A stretch of 64,000 nucleotides of DNA from Thelonectria olida (taxonomy: Eukaryota > Ascomycota > Sordariomycetes > Hypocreales > Nectriaceae): positions 2,790,001-2,854,000 of the forward strand of contig JAGPYM010000001.1 of assembly GCA_020736575.1 (NCBI GenBank), read 5' to 3'. Under the pieces are notes generated by a model. That model saw nothing but the letters and a program-made list of their open reading frames with translations. It searched no databases and was not told the DNA's origin. Below, in pieces: positions 34,385 through 47,974 of this stretch (position 1 is its first letter; the number at the start of each line of letters is the position of its first letter). The position numbers and the translations under genes are program-made.

Positions 34385-35833
34385 GCCTAGTCAGCCGAGA
34401 CTTGGCTGAAGCCGGGAAGTACAACGAGGACGTGTAGCAGCCAGCCAGGTTCCGCGAGCGCCGTCATGCGGCCGGGTAATAAGGCGCCGAGAAGAATGAG
34501 GTTATTCGGAGGCGAACAAGCAATACATAGAGAGATAACAGAAGGCAGCCAGAGTGGCGGACGATGTGCGATGAGAGCTGGGAAAAGGATGAGAGGGCGA
34601 AGTTGAGGCGTGTCTGAGTGAGCCAGGGCAATGAAAGAATTTTGAAGAAACGGGGGTCAAATGCACATGCACAAACGAGCAAGAGTGAAAGAGCGGTTCA
34701 GCCGTGCGAGGAAAGACCGGCCTCCCACAGTAGCCCGCGATGATGATTTGGCAGACAAATAAGAGACCCGTGGATATGGGCCCGTCTCGTTTGCTTTGAT
34801 GTGGTCGCCGTCGATTTTCTCGAGGTGTCGTGGTTCGAATAAGCCAAGGCCTGCCTCGCTGTATTAGCGGTCCGCGCTCTCGACCAATAGCCTGGGCCGC
34901 CTGGTACGTACCGCTGCCACCTTCCCCCGGCCAGTGCCCTCCTCCGGGGTTCCTCCGCCTGGATTTGCTGGCCAATTAGCTGCACCGCAGCTCTAAGAAA
35001 TGGGGCTAGCCCGTAAAGGGCCTGGGTTAACAGTTGCGTCGCATCTTACTGGTCTGTTCACACTGGAACACAGCGTCTGTAGGGGCACCTTTATGGGCAT
35101 CGACCTTATTTTTACAGAGTGCATTTAGGGGCGGGTAACTATCGTAGAGATCTGCTGCAATTCTGGGCAGGAGCAGCGCTGGAGGAAGTGATACAAGACC
35201 TGTACCGTATGCGTGTTCCACTCTGGGTGACGTCTCCGCAGTGGATAGATTTCCGAGTGAGTACCAGCTTGTGTACCATTACGTGTGCCGCCTTCCATTG
35301 AATGGATTCTGTGAACTGATGACTTACAGCTGGAGTTGAATTTTGACAGGGGTTTTTATCATGTGACATGCATACGCCCGTCTAAGAGACGGATGATTGC
35401 GAATGTCATTCAGGGATCAAACACAACAGCGGCACGAATAGACTCGCATATTTATCAATAGGTCTATGTATTGAACTAAATAATACTACTCTCTCCCTAA
35501 TTGTTGTGGCGTTTGCATTCGCTCCCAAGTCATTGTTGAATGGATTGCCAGGAACCGTACGCCCGGGCAGTCGCCCGCACATGCGCCGGTACCCTGGCTC
35601 TGGTTCGCCGTGGAAGCTCCAACCAGCTGTCCCTCCTGGAGCGGTCCTTCCGCGTGTCTGGGCCAAACAACCTTCTGACGATTGCCTACTCCGTCCCGAC
35701 CTAAACCTCCCTCTCTCACAACCTCAACAACTCCACCGTATCAACTCATCTCCCCTGTTTGTGTTCAGCCAATACCATTGCGACAGCGCCAACTTATTTG
35801 CCATTGCCGTCTGCCTCTGTGCATTTTCCGACC
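34385..35833. promoter_or_regulatory. Divergent promoter, large nuclear protein gene and MTC1
   Basis: A 1.45-kb head-to-head intergenic region. No convincing coding frame; the part next to MTC1 (about 35690-35830) is C/T-rich 5' UTR-like sequence. Confidence 0.5.
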
Positions 35834-37421
35834 ATGGCGTCTAAGAAGACCAAGGCCGCTAAACGAGCTGACGACAGCCTTGACGACCTCTTCTCCGACA
35901 TCACCCCCAACACCAAGCCCAAGAAGCCTTCAAACCTCAAGACCAAGCCTACCTCTGCTGCCTCCAAGGCCATTGCCGACCAAGACTTTCTTGCTGATCT
36001 CGAGTCCGAGTTGGCTTCCGAGCAGCCGTCCCGTCCGCATACCCCTCGAATTAAGGATGTCGCCGCCCGACGTTCCACTGCGACGCCTCCTGCGGTGGAG
36101 GACAAGGCCACTGGCAGTCGCAAGTCAACCGACAGCGCTAGAAGCTTAAGAACAACCTTGACCCCAAGTGCTACGAGCTCCGAGGCCCAGGAATACGAAA
36201 GGAAGCCCATCGTCGAACCTGTCATTGAGGAACCAACCCCTCAGCCCTCCGGAGGTGGTTGGTGGGGTGGCATCTTGTCTACTGCCTCTGCCGCGATGAA
36301 GCAGGCTGAAGCTGCAGTCTCCCAGATCCAGCAGAACGAGGAAGCCAAGAAATGGGCAGACCAGGTCAAGGGACTGAGGGCAATCGATGTCACCACCCTG
36401 CGAACCTATGGTAAGCATCTATTCTCACCCCTCGAACAATAACGAAGCTTATCTTTATTTAGGTGACGAACTGGCTCATCGTGCCTTGCCTACCTTTACC
36501 AACATCCTCCACACTCTCGCCCCTCCTATCAGCTCTCATGAACGCCTTCTTATCCACATCACCCACGATCTTGTTGGCTATCCTTCTCTCGACCCCATCA
36601 TCCACACCGTCTTTGCGCGTGTCATGGCCCAGGTTGAGGGCGGCGATCTCCTCGTTGTCCAGCGAGGCCAAGAGAGTAGCTCCCGTCGTAATAATGACAG
36701 TGCTCCTGGCTGGCGTGACGGCCCGTGGTGGAGGCAGGCTGATACCCCGCGTGAGCTTGGGTCGATCAAGGGTCTCGCCGAAGGAACCAAGCTCTGCCGT
36801 GCCAGCGCCGAGTCGCACGCGAACGAATATTTCGCTGCCAACGGAGGACTGGAGCTTGCAAAGCTGCGTGCTACTGAGGATCTGAGCGAGACTAACCCTG
36901 TCAGGACTTCTGATCTCTTCCTGGCCGTCCAAGCCATCACCATTGATACAGACAAGACTCTGTTTGCTCGCACAGCCTCTGCTTCTGCTGAGAAGGAATC
37001 CGCCGATGTTCAGGAGCAAGAAGATGAAGAAGAGCTTGTTTGCTTCGCGGTTTTCATCCTCGACCCCGTCCATGACATCGAGTTCTCTGCCCTCAGCCAG
37101 AGCGTCCCTGCCCGGTGGGTTCAGTGGCTCGATGCTCCAACCCCCTTGACCCCTCGATCCGGCGATGAGGGACAGGACGATGACGAGATCCTAGTTCCAG
37201 AGGAGATCCGAGACATTATTGAGAGCGGTGGTGTTGACCCCCGTGAATGGGTTGCTGAATGGTTGGAAGAGCTTCTCGACCTCTCGGTTGGTGTTGTTGC
37301 TCAGCGATACGTTGCCCGCCGTATGGGAGTTGGTGAGGGTGGCCTGGGCAAGGGTAAGAGAAAGATGGAGGAGCTTGTTCAGGAGGGTGGCGGCGAGGCC
37401 GCCCGGGCCGGCATCATCTAA
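35834..37421 (+). CDS. MTC1: Maintenance of telomere capping protein 1 family
   Basis: Mtc1 in yeast was named from a genetic link to telomere capping (cdc13-1) but the protein is cytoplasmic/ER-Golgi associated and its biochemical role is unclear. Two exons, 35834-36410 and 36463-37421, with a 52-nt intron (GTAAGC...TTAG), encode 511 residues, about the family's usual length. The N terminus is Lys/Ala-rich with DDLFSDI; the family hallmark GGGWWGGILSTASAAMKQAE is at about residue 138, followed by IQQNEEAKKWADQV. The C-terminal half is a folded, family-specific region ending with EWLEELLDLSVGVVAQRYVA and a Gly-rich tail. The ATG has a good context (GACCATGG). It converges with the malic enzyme gene, with 275 bp between stop codons. 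Confidence 0.88.
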
Positions 37422-37696
37422 ACATTGCTGTCTCGACCGGGTGAACGACAGCGATGAGGGACGGCGTTGGGGGTCGGCAAATGCCAATGTAATGTTGGTC
37501 CCCTTGGGACTTCCGGCAAATCTCAAGAGGTACTTTTGGATATGGGCTACGCCTTGTTGCATTTCCATTGTTCTACATAAGTAGTGTTAGGGATCGATTA
37601 TGTGTTAGGATTAGGAATGGTCTCGTTTCTATTGTCATGTTGATGTCTATCTTGCCCAAACCTTGGAGGTCTACTATCATGCGTTGAACTTCCAAC

Positions 37697-39729
37697 TTAA
37701 GGGGAGCCAGTTCGATGAACAGTTCCGGCTCTCTTAAGCTCTCCTCTCGCAGCTCTTGTCGCCGTCTCCATCTCGACAAGTTTCAGGGGTCGATAGACTG
37801 GATTCCACATCTGCTCTCGAATCCATTCTTCGAGTTCACCGTCTTCTTCGGGGACATCTTCCTCCGCGACCTCGCCTTCATCCAGAGCTGTCTTGATGAC
37901 ATTTCGAGCGATTCGAACACTCACGTCACGGACGCAGCTCACATCGGGCAGCAACGGCGCCGTGGGGTCCTTCAACGCGGGACTCATGCCGGCGACGCCC
38001 TCAACGGCGGCGACGAGCATGCGGTCCGTCAGGTGGGCCGTACGGGCCAGCACGCAGGCCAGGCCGATGCCCGGAAACACGACCGAGTTGTTGCACTCGG
38101 CGATGTCAATGGTTACATCCGCGCCGGAGTCGCCCCAGGGGCCGGTGACCGGGTCGAAGGGCGAGCCGGTGGCGACGAGGGCCTTGCCGTTTGTCCACTT
38201 GAGGATGTCGGCGGGCTTGGCTTCGTGCAGGCGGGTTGGGTTGGAGAGCGGGAGGATGATGGGGCGGGGGGTGTGTTCGGCCATGGCTTTGACGACGGCT
38301 TCGGTGAAGGCGCCCGGGACAGTGGATGTGCCGATGAGGACGTTTGGTTGCACGGCTTTGATGACGGATAACAGGGTGGTGTCTTTGTCCTTCCATTCCG
38401 AAGCATCCTTGAGAAAAGCCTTTTGGGCGTCGGAAGACTCGGTGTCCGTCGTTAGAAGTCCGGGCTTGTCAATCAACCTTTCCGTGAAGTTAGTTTCAAT
38501 CGTTTTACATGTGCAAATCATCAGAGGAATACCAAATCTGCTTTGAAGCCTCCTCGCGGTTGATGTTTCCCTCCGTCGCAATGGCGTCTCGGACCTGATC
38601 CGCAATGCCAACACCGGCGCTCCCTGCACCAAAGACGACCATGCGGATATCCTGGAGCTTTTGCTTATTTACATGCAGCCCGGCCATGATGGCTGCAAGG
38701 GTGACGCAGCCTGTGCCTTGAACATCATCGTTGAAGCAGGCGAACTTGGGACGGTAGAGATCCAGAATACGTCGAGCTGGGGGCGGGTCAGCGATGAAAC
38801 GGACTGAAGGCTTGTGTGTGTGACAATCAGAACGTACCATTGTGAAGACCAAAGTCCTCGAAATGGATATACGCTCTTGGGTACAATTGCCGTGCGGCAC
38901 TGACGAACATTTCGACAAACTTGTTGTACTCTTCACCTCGGATACGCTTGTTCCTGAGACCAAGGTATAAGTCATCATTCAGGAGGTCTTCATTGTCGGT
39001 TCCGCAGTCTAGAACAACGGGGAGAAGGCGATTGGGGTGCAAACCGCCACAGAGCGTTGTTAGTGCTAGTTTGGCAACAGAGATGAGAATTCCGCCAGAG
39101 CCCTGGTCGCCGATGCCGAGGATCTCTTCGCCATCTATCCCATGATTAGTGCGAAGGTCGGGTCAAGTGGTTCTGGGATACCCAACCAGTGACGACGATG
39201 TAGTCGATATCTTCGGCGTTGCCCCATTGTGCCAGGTCGTGGTATACTCTCTCTTGATCGTTAATGTTGAGAAAGCAGCCTTCCGGACGTCTGAAGAGGC
39301 GGGAGTAGTTCTGGATTGCATCACCTTCAGTTGGGGTGTAGACGATGTTCATCATCTCTTCCAGGTGGTCTTGGAGTAGCTTTCAACGTTTCAGTCTGGT
39401 TCTTTGAGAGACGGCCAGGGCTGGGAAGAGACCTTGAAATAGAGAACCTCATTCTGGTACTTGAGGGAAGTGAGAAAGGTATTCTTGGCCAAGTCATCTT
39501 GTCGTGTAGAGTACTGCTCGTATGCGCGCTTGGCCTGCTGCTCGAGGGACTGGACGCCCTGGGGAAGCAAGCCAGTGAGGTTGAACTTGCGACGTTCCTC
39601 GGCTGGGAAGGCGGAGCCCTTGTTGAAGTAAGGCTCGTTGAGGAGGGCAGTGCCGGTGAGAGCGCAATCGATGGGACCGCTGGTGCTGAGCGGGAGATGG
39701 CCGAACTTGGAGGAAGCGGAGGGAGCCAT
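37697..39729 (-). CDS. MAE1: NAD-dependent malic enzyme
   Basis: Oxidative decarboxylation of malate to pyruvate, CO2 and NADH, linking the TCA cycle to pyruvate. Five exons, 39729-39433, 39379-39187, 39134-38838, 38776-38533 and 38477-37697, encode 603 residues. Four introns of 52-61 nt were placed by frame and homology; one donor is GTTGGG, the rest are common forms. Features in order: malic N-domain with GHLPLSTSGPIDCALTGTAL, YTPTEGDAIQNYSRLFRRP and ILGIGDQGSGGI; the metal-binding block FNDDVQGTG; and the NAD-binding fold GAGSAGVGIADQVR, then GTSTVPGAFTEAVV and LSNPT. Length and order match the eukaryotic/bacterial large-subunit type. No obvious mitochondrial presequence is visible from this ATG, so a cytosolic location is possible. 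NAD rather than NADP preference is inferred from overall resemblance. Confidence 0.93.
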
Positions 39730-40748
39730 GATTCCGGCAACGTCGGATGATGGAGATGGGACGTGGTACGTAGGCAAGCAAGTGAAGCAGTGTACAAACA
39801 GGACGAAGGAAACGAGGACAGAGGAAGTTATGATTGACCGAGACTATCATGAAGTATTGTCGGGGAGTTTAGAAGTGTTGCACGTTATTGGTTGGTCGAG
39901 CGAGCGGATGACGTAGTTCATGATGGCAGCAGCAAGGCAGGTCCGGAGGAGCTTGGAGTTGGGTGCCACGTTTCATGCAAGAAAAATATAACTCAACAGG
40001 TTGACTACATTGAATAACTGACCTACCTACTATCCATCTCGGGAGGCACGAGGCGTCTAGTATTTACTCTTTAAACAAGTCTTAATTGATTACGGTGTCA
40101 TGTCGGTGCTCTGGGAGCCACGCCCGCGTGGGTAAATCCGTCACCAAAGTTGGGACCGGACGGACGTGGACTATGATGGCCCTTTTCAGTCTTGCAGTTG
40201 TTCCATCGAGCCATTCGAAAACGACTCGCGAATCTCCCAACCTACTTCCCACGAGCAGCACAAAACGCGCCGCACGGGGAAGACCTTCGCGAGGAAGACT
40301 CGTGGATAGAGAGGAGTGGCTGGAGAGAAAAGGCTGCGATTGCCTGGAGGCGTGGTGAGGAGAAAGGAAATGAGAACAAAGTACCTACATGCTAATGAAC
40401 ACGAAGCGATGATTCTAGGAGCCTCGTCGCGCTTGCAGCTGCACTCGCAGCGCCGTCAGAGCGTGAAGCAGATGTCGCGTCGCTGTTGCGCGAAGTTGAG
40501 GACGAAGAAGAAAATTTTAGTGTGGGGAAATGTGAAGAACAAAAGTTGTAAATGATAAGGGGCACCGTGCGGATGGGCTTCCGCACAGTGTCGCTCCCCT
40601 CCGCTCCGTCCCCTTAACAGAGCGCCCCGCCAAACTTCCAGTATTCCGTGTAAGCCACTAACACAATGTCTTTCATTCAACGAGCCAATCTATATGTAAT
40701 TTGAATACAGTTCAGTCTAGCTCTTAAATACGAATGCAACCTGCCCCT
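39730..40748. other. Malic enzyme promoter region and transporter 3' flank
   Basis: No gene recognised. A perfect 7-bp stem with a 6-base loop (GTGCGGA/TCCGCAC) is at 40567-40586, about 160 bp beyond the transporter stop on its strand. It is too short to call a defined RNA element. Confidence 0.5.
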
Positions 40749-42665
40749 CTAAACCCTCTCGTGAATAGAAGCCTCGGTCTCCTCGTTATCTTGAGCAAGC
40801 TGCTTCGCTTTAAGGGCATTCGTGCTCATTTCAAGCCCCAAACCGACATCGCGTCTGGCCTGCTCCAGCATAATAGCATCCTCTTCGCCGGTGCGACTGC
40901 CAAAGACTCTGTCCATCTCTTCCAAAGTGACGCCCTTGGTTTCCGGAAGGTAGAAATAAATCCAGACAATGCTGGCGGCAAGGAACCCAGCAAAGAAGAT
41001 GTACGTTCCCCACTTGAGAGTCTTAAACATGGACGGGACATAGAAGGCGACGGCGAAGTTGTTAAGCTGGATTCGTCAGTTAGTTCCTTTGTTTCCTCAA
41101 CAATTTTTTTAAGGGGGGGGGGGTTTAATCAAGGAAACAACTTACCCAATTGCTTGAAGCGCCAATCGACGCACCCTTGGACCGAATAGACAAGGGGAAG
41201 ATCTCGGCAACGAGAGTCCACGAAACTGGACCCCAAGTCGCCCCAAAAGCACCAACATATAGCCAAATGAAAGCTACTGTCGTCCATGCAGCACCCATAT
41301 GAGACGGCCAGTCTTTGTGATAGACTGCAGCCAGGACACCTGCTAATACCATAGTGACCCACATAACAACAGACCCAACATAAAGCATCGGTTTTCGGCC
41401 CACTTTGTCGATGATTGCCATTGCAGGCAAAGTAAAGACAAAGAAGACAACTCCTGTAACTCCTGTAGCTAGTAATGCTTGAGTTCCTCCTGTTAAACCA
41501 AGGTCCTGGAAAACGCTAGAAGCATAGTAAATAATGCTGTCTATTCCTGACCATTGTTGCCAGAACATGATTATCCAACTTGTTGCAACGCGCTTAAAAT
41601 TGTCCCAAGTTCGGAATATAAGGTAGTACTGTGCGAATTCCCGCATCCACACGTTGCCCTGCTCCTTGGCAGCTAGGTTGGGGAAGTTTTTAGTAAAAGC
41701 TCGCTGTTCGAAAAGGGCTTCGGCCTTGATTTCAAGGTATTCGAATTGGACTCGTTCGTCGTCTTCGGAGAGGTTGCGGAGGTAGGCGAGAGTCTTGAGG
41801 GCTTCCTGATCTCGCCCCTTTTTAACTAGCCATCGAGGAGAGAAAGGGAGCCACCAAATGCCAAAAGCGAGAAGAACGGCCGGAATTCCCTGAATAATAG
41901 AGGGAAGCATCCACGCGAGGTTGCTCTGGCCGTCTCCCGTTCCGCCAATGTAGTTGCTGCCGTAACCGATCCAGAATGAGAGCATAATTCCGAGAATAGT
42001 GCAAAGTTGGTAGAAGGAGACGAGGAACCCTCGGAGTTCGGGGGCGGCAAGTTCGGCATTGTACAGAGGACTGGACAACTAATGTTAGTTACCTATGCGA
42101 GGGGGACATGTGGTGCTCAAAGGGAAGAAAGAGATTATGATCTATCTCTTCCTGAACTGTTGAGGAATCAAAGACTCACCCAACTCCACTAAAAGTACCA
42201 ACGCCAATGCCGGTAAAGAATCGGCCGGCGTACAGCATACTCGGGTTGTGGTACGTAGCACCGCAGTACAAGTAGCTGCCCAGGACAACCCAGCAGCACG
42301 CCGTAAACATTGTGTACTTTCGAGAAATGACCTCGCCGAGGACACCCGCGGACAGGGAACCGAGGATACCGCCGAGTTGGAGAATGGACGTGAGCCAGCC
42401 GGTGGCGCTCGAGGAGTTGACCACGGAGGGGAAGTGATCCTTGAATCGCGCCATGACAAGGCTCTGGCCTAACACTCCTTGCTGATATCCGTACTCAAAG
42501 CCGCCGAACCTGTTGACTGAGTTAGGGAAGCCTCCGCGTGTCTTGGACGTGGTTCGTTGCTTACGAGGCGAAGAGTGCGATGACAACCAACTTGGGGTTG
42601 TTGGCGATGGTCTTCCATCGATTCTTGTAAGCGAGCTTCACTCGCTCATCAGCCGTGGAATCCAT
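40749..42665 (-). CDS. MFS sugar porter (hexose-type transporter)
   Basis: Plasma-membrane major facilitator, sugar porter family, probably importing a hexose or related sugar by proton symport. Four exons, 42665-42565, 42509-42180, 42070-41146 and 41066-40749, give 557 residues with the expected twelve membrane helices. Signatures: FGGFEYGYQQGVLGQS in helix 1, GRFFTGIGVGTFSG (variant of the usual helix-4 block), PELRGFLVSFYQL, FSPRWLVKKGR, QQWSGIDSIIYYAS (helix 7, sugar-binding QQxxG/I type), IDKVGRKPML and the C-terminal PETKGVTLEEMDRVF. Introns are 55, 109 and 79 nt; the last holds an 11-G run on the plus strand. The upstream region has a cluster of CreA-type words and a tandem repeat, suggesting carbon repression. 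Substrate cannot be assigned from sequence. Confidence 0.94.
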
Positions 42666-42685
42666 GACGATTATTCGAGAGAGAA

Positions 42686-42750
42686 CAAAGAAAGAAGTCT
42701 TGTCAAAGAAAGAAGTCTTGTCAAAGAAAGAAGTCTTGTCAAAGAAAGAA
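42686..42750. repeat. 18-bp tandem repeat, 3.6 copies
   Basis: The unit CAAAGAAAGAAGTCTTGT is repeated exactly at 42686, 42704 and 42722, with an 11-base partial unit at 42740. It begins 21 bp upstream of the transporter ATG, so it probably lies in the 5' UTR, where on the sense strand it is pyrimidine-rich. The unit is a multiple of three, so an antisense frame reads a false repeated peptide. Confidence 0.92.
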
Positions 42751-42905
42751 TAGTCTCTTCGCCCGGAGGTTGCTCAGTTCATGTAGCCCGAACCACCATC
42801 GATGCAACACAACTGCAATCATTTACAGAGCGCAGCTTCTTCCTTCTTTTATACTCTTGCCAAAACCACGTTTTTCGGCTCTCCACAGTTACCTCACAAA
42901 CCCAC

Positions 42906-42973
42906 CCCCAGCTGGAGAGTGTTCTCCCGGGGAACGGGGAACATGACTCAGCAAACCAATCCGGGGTCCCCAG
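42906..42973. promoter_or_regulatory. Cluster of four CreA/Cre1-type sites (SYGGRG)
   Basis: CTGGGG on the minus strand at 42906-42911, CCGGGG at 42927-42932, CCGGGG at 42961-42966 and CTGGGG on the minus strand at 42968-42973. They lie about 240-310 bp upstream of the transporter ATG. Closely spaced SYGGRG pairs are how the CreA carbon catabolite repressor acts on fungal sugar genes. No binding data. Confidence 0.5.
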
Positions 42974-44953
42974 ACGGGAACACTGAGAGAGAAATGGCCA
43001 GGAAAACCCTTCCTCAAGTGGCTAGAGTCACCTCGTTTGGCCGAGTTGCCTCAATAGGCAATGTGAAGCATGGCATCGGTCGCATGGATCATGACGGATG
43101 CTACCGCGCTCCACGCTCAGATGCAACGTGGAGTCGAAGCGCCCTCGAGGCGTTCACAGGCAAATGCTTCGCCTTTCCATTCTTGGGCAATGTTGGTAAT
43201 GTTGGTTCGTCTGACAATTATTCCCGGTTTCTAGCCGCTGCTCGTGTAATTGACTGTTAGCTTTATTCCGTGTCGTTTACGATTGCGGTCTCTGAAAAAA
43301 GATCGGCGCCATCGGCGTGCTTTGAGGACGTCTATGACATAGATGGGCCCACGCTTTATCCGCCCAACTCACGGGATCTGTCATGTTACCTATTGGGTGA
43401 GTGAGTAGAGCCACATTTTATGAAAAGGACCGAAAGTGTGGAGGCCAATGGGCTCTGTTTCGCGGAACTTGATCGACAGTGACTAATACGTGGAGAGGGC
43501 GAGAACTGCTTAGCAGTAGTACCTTCATAAGTTCCCTACCCCAACTACCGTCTGGGAAGAAAGCCGTTTTCTTTTTACCTTTGAGTTTCTCTTTTGCGGA
43601 GAAGAATCTGAAGCATCGGCCGCTAGTTTGCATGTTTTACGGAAGCATTTAATAAGGACTGCAACCCAACCATGCTGAATCAGTCGACATGTTCCATGTT
43701 GCACACGGACCCAGTCTAGGCAGACGTTTAAGAACCTGGGTTATGAAGACATTTTATGATCAAGTGACACGGCAAGGAACGAGGGGCACACGGACAGCTC
43801 TCCGTTGCAACTTGCGCCCAACAGCTGAATGGAAGAGCAAAACTGCAATCTTTACCCTCTGGTGCTACGCCGGAGCGGCAGACAGTGGAGCAAGACGGAC
43901 CATGGAGTGATTGATGAAGGATGGCTTCCTCGGATCGTGTGACGGCTCTTACGATGACAACTGGAGCTGGAGATATGCGAAGGGCGGATCTATCCCCTCG
44001 ATGGGACCATGATGGGGTTGTCAATCGCCCGCACAATCACCCTTCAACACCAAGACGCCTTTGAATCTTTGAACTGGGAAGTTTTAGCCGCCAAATGCTT
44101 CCTCGTAGGGCAGGCTCATCCCCAATCCAGTTAGATATGTTGCGGCTCCGGTGGCTGGCTGAGGCCAAGAGACTTTGCGGCGTACATAGACACGAACTCT
44201 TGGACTGAGATGAGACTCCACTACCAAGCCACCAAAAACCGGAAGACGCCCGTGAAGAAACTTGCATGACTGACAGCTTCATCGTCTGCGTCAGCCGCGG
44301 CTGCAGCCAGCTCGAACGGCCCATCTGAAGTACAACGTGGGATCGTAGGGTAGTTCTTGGGTAACGAGTTACCAAATTAATAGTCATAGCAAAGCGCACA
44401 AACCACTCAGTAGAAATTGGGAGAGGTTATTAGAAGCCCCACCTAAACTTCACGAAGTACAATGTCGAAAGAGAACCCCGTCGAAGGACTCAAGTTTTAC
44501 ATCCATCAACTGTGGCATCACAGCGGACGCACCAAACCCCTAAAGCATTGGGGCAGTGTTGCTGAAGTTCCCGGGGCACCATGCCACAAGTATTTCTAAT
44601 ACAATTATGTAAAGAGGATTTATAGAAAGAGGGATTAATAAATAAGAATAAAGTAAGGAAAGAAATAAAAGAAAAGAAAAGATCCTAACACGCTAATTAA
44701 GGTGCCCGATATACCTTGTCCTTCGTGTGTCATAATTCGACGATCTTTCTTTATCATTCCCAACCTTCTACATATGATTTCTCTTTCTCATTCTGTTTTA
44801 CATAACTCGCATTCACCTACCACCACCTTACGCTAAAGCTGCTCATCTCCTTCGCCGACTTCCGACATCCTATCCTTTTATCTTCGCTCTTACCTCAACC
44901 AGACTGTCAGTATGGCTCTCCTCGGGGCGAGGACAAACCTGATGGAGAGTGCC
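42974..44953. other. Non-coding region, becoming AT-rich
   Basis: No recognised gene. About 44580-44700 is A-rich, with runs of AATAA and AAAGA words. Frames up to 120 codons have no motif. It could hold degraded sequence related to the interrupted frame next to it. Confidence 0.5.
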
Positions 44954-46068
44954 TCACCGAGGTGCTGCTCCAGCTAAGGTGCTGTTCATGATACTCAACA
45001 TCCAACTTGCCATTATTGAGTTCTGCAACTCCAAGTGCGCCCGCCGTCTTCCGCCGCGGTCGATCCGACGCAGATCTTTGCTTGCATGTTTTCCCGAACG
45101 GTGATTCCTGGCTGGAATAGCGGCTTCTAGCTTAAGGATTTTCACCTTCTTTCCTTGAGTGTGAACACTGAGGGGCCTGTTTCGATGTTCTTTTCGGCCC
45201 GCGCGTACTGGCACATCGAGGTAGACCAGATGGTGAGAGAAGCGGTTTGGCATCTGTGTCATGTCTAATAGATCAATCGGCTTCAGATCTTTCTTCCTCA
45301 AGACCTGTTGTGCCTTTCTAGGCAAGTGATTCGAAATCACTACTGACAATTCTTCACGCTTGGCCTTGCGCAGCATGTATCTGAAACCCCGAGTCATGCT
45401 CCTCTCGATCAAAAGCCTTTGGTCCAGTCGCCGATTGGACCACCGTCGTCGGAGCGAGCCCATTCACAGATTCGCTCAACTAGGACTTTGAGGCAGATCC
45501 TGGAACCGTCCCATGGATTCCTTATTATCTTCCACAGGATTGGCCAGATCATATTTACCAATCCACTCCTCCGCAGTCTCAGATGGTGGAATCCGGGGTT
45601 TCTTAGCTGGTCGGTTGGTGATCCCTCCTTGACGATGTTTTCCGGAGCTGGTAGCTTCTTGATCAGCTCCTTTTTCGTTGCTTTCATTACTTGAAAGAGG
45701 CTTGTCGTCGTCGTCGTCATCGTCGTCGTCACTAAATTCTTCCAGATCTATGAACTTGTCGTCGTCGACTTCTCCTGTATCTGGGTTGTCGTCGGGATTA
45801 AATCCTTCTGGATCAACAAACTCATCACAGGAGGAGAAACAGGCTTTTCTTGTATGTGAGCTGAAAGAGAATCCGCTTAGTATGCAGAGCTGCCTTCGTC
45901 CGCGATGTGCCTGCCGTGTACTCGGTCATCTACCGGCGGGGGCCATTGTGAGCTCTCGCTTCCCTCTGAAACTCCTTTGCCCAAAGTGCCCCTTTTTGGC
46001 ACCATCGGCGTGTTAGATGAGCCACTGTGCCTCTGCAGAAAACATTCTTGAGGTGCCGTGAGACGCAT
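44954..46068 (-). pseudogene. Interrupted reading frame, possible pseudogene, unknown family
   Basis: On the minus strand one frame is open from about 45925 to 44954 except for two TGA codons close together (about 45464-45480). Upstream of the stops it reads like real protein: FVDPEGFNPDDNPDTGEVDD, then an Asp run, KKPRIPPSETAEEWIGKYDL; downstream it is basic (LPRKAQQVLRKKDLKPIDLL, FSHHLVYLDVPVRAG). No ATG starts it, but a pyrimidine tract plus CAG at 45861 after a TACTAAG branch-like word suggests a splice acceptor. A frame just upstream (46068-45877) contains PPPVDDRVHGRHIADEGSS and may be an earlier exon. I do not recognise a domain. It could be a degraded gene, an element remnant, or a real gene whose introns I misplace. 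Confidence 0.35.
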
Positions 46069-46576
46069 GGTTCAGTACCCGGCCTGTTAATATGCGTACA
46101 TAGCCCGGAGAAGACATGAGTTAGGAACAAAGGTAGCTTAAAGCCGTGATTAACAGCAGTTGTTCGCTTTATGTTATAACCCTTAGAGTAGAATTTAGAG
46201 TTGTACGAAGCACATGAGCGAAATGATAATTTAATCTTGGACTTCAACGAAGCTTCTCATCAAGTGTTCAAAGACGTCAATGCGAAAGACATATAGCGAC
46301 TTCAAAATTGGGATTAAGGATGGTGATGAAGATATGTATTTGTTGAAAATAGCAGTAGCTTCAACTATATACTGGTCATGACTGATCATATATACAAGAA
46401 AATTGGGACAGGCCTGTAAGAAACAGCAGAAGAAATTGAGCTGTATCGTTCATCATAGACTTGCATGAAGACCATGAAGTTGGAGGTCCCAGGATGTCCA
46501 AGCGCAGCCAGTTGCCTGAGCTCATAAACACGAGGAGGTGAGGATTTGGTACACAATCTCATCTATCGTGCTATAT

Positions 46577-47868
<1,292 letters not shown>

Positions 47869-47965
47869 TTTGAAGAAGCAGTAGAGAGGCAATTGGATAT
47901 TGAATGTGAAGCGATTGCTGGCTGTGTTGATGAATCTTCACCACCTAACATGGTGGACATTGGAC

Positions 47966-47974
47966 CTTATATAC
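47966..47974 (-). promoter_or_regulatory. TATA box of the protease gene
   Basis: Minus strand reads GTATATAAG, about 100 bp upstream of the protease ATG. A strong TATA box fits an inducible, highly expressed secreted enzyme. Confidence 0.6.

Noticed and set aside
40567..40586. 7-bp perfect hairpin as a possible terminator or RNA element
   Set aside because: Intrinsic hairpin terminators are not used for eukaryotic mRNA genes, and a single short stem is expected by chance at this scale.
42513..42986. 157-codon plus-strand frame with a repeated SLVKER peptide
   Set aside because: The peptide repeat is only the 18-bp tandem repeat read in frame; the frame overlaps the first transporter exon and its promoter.
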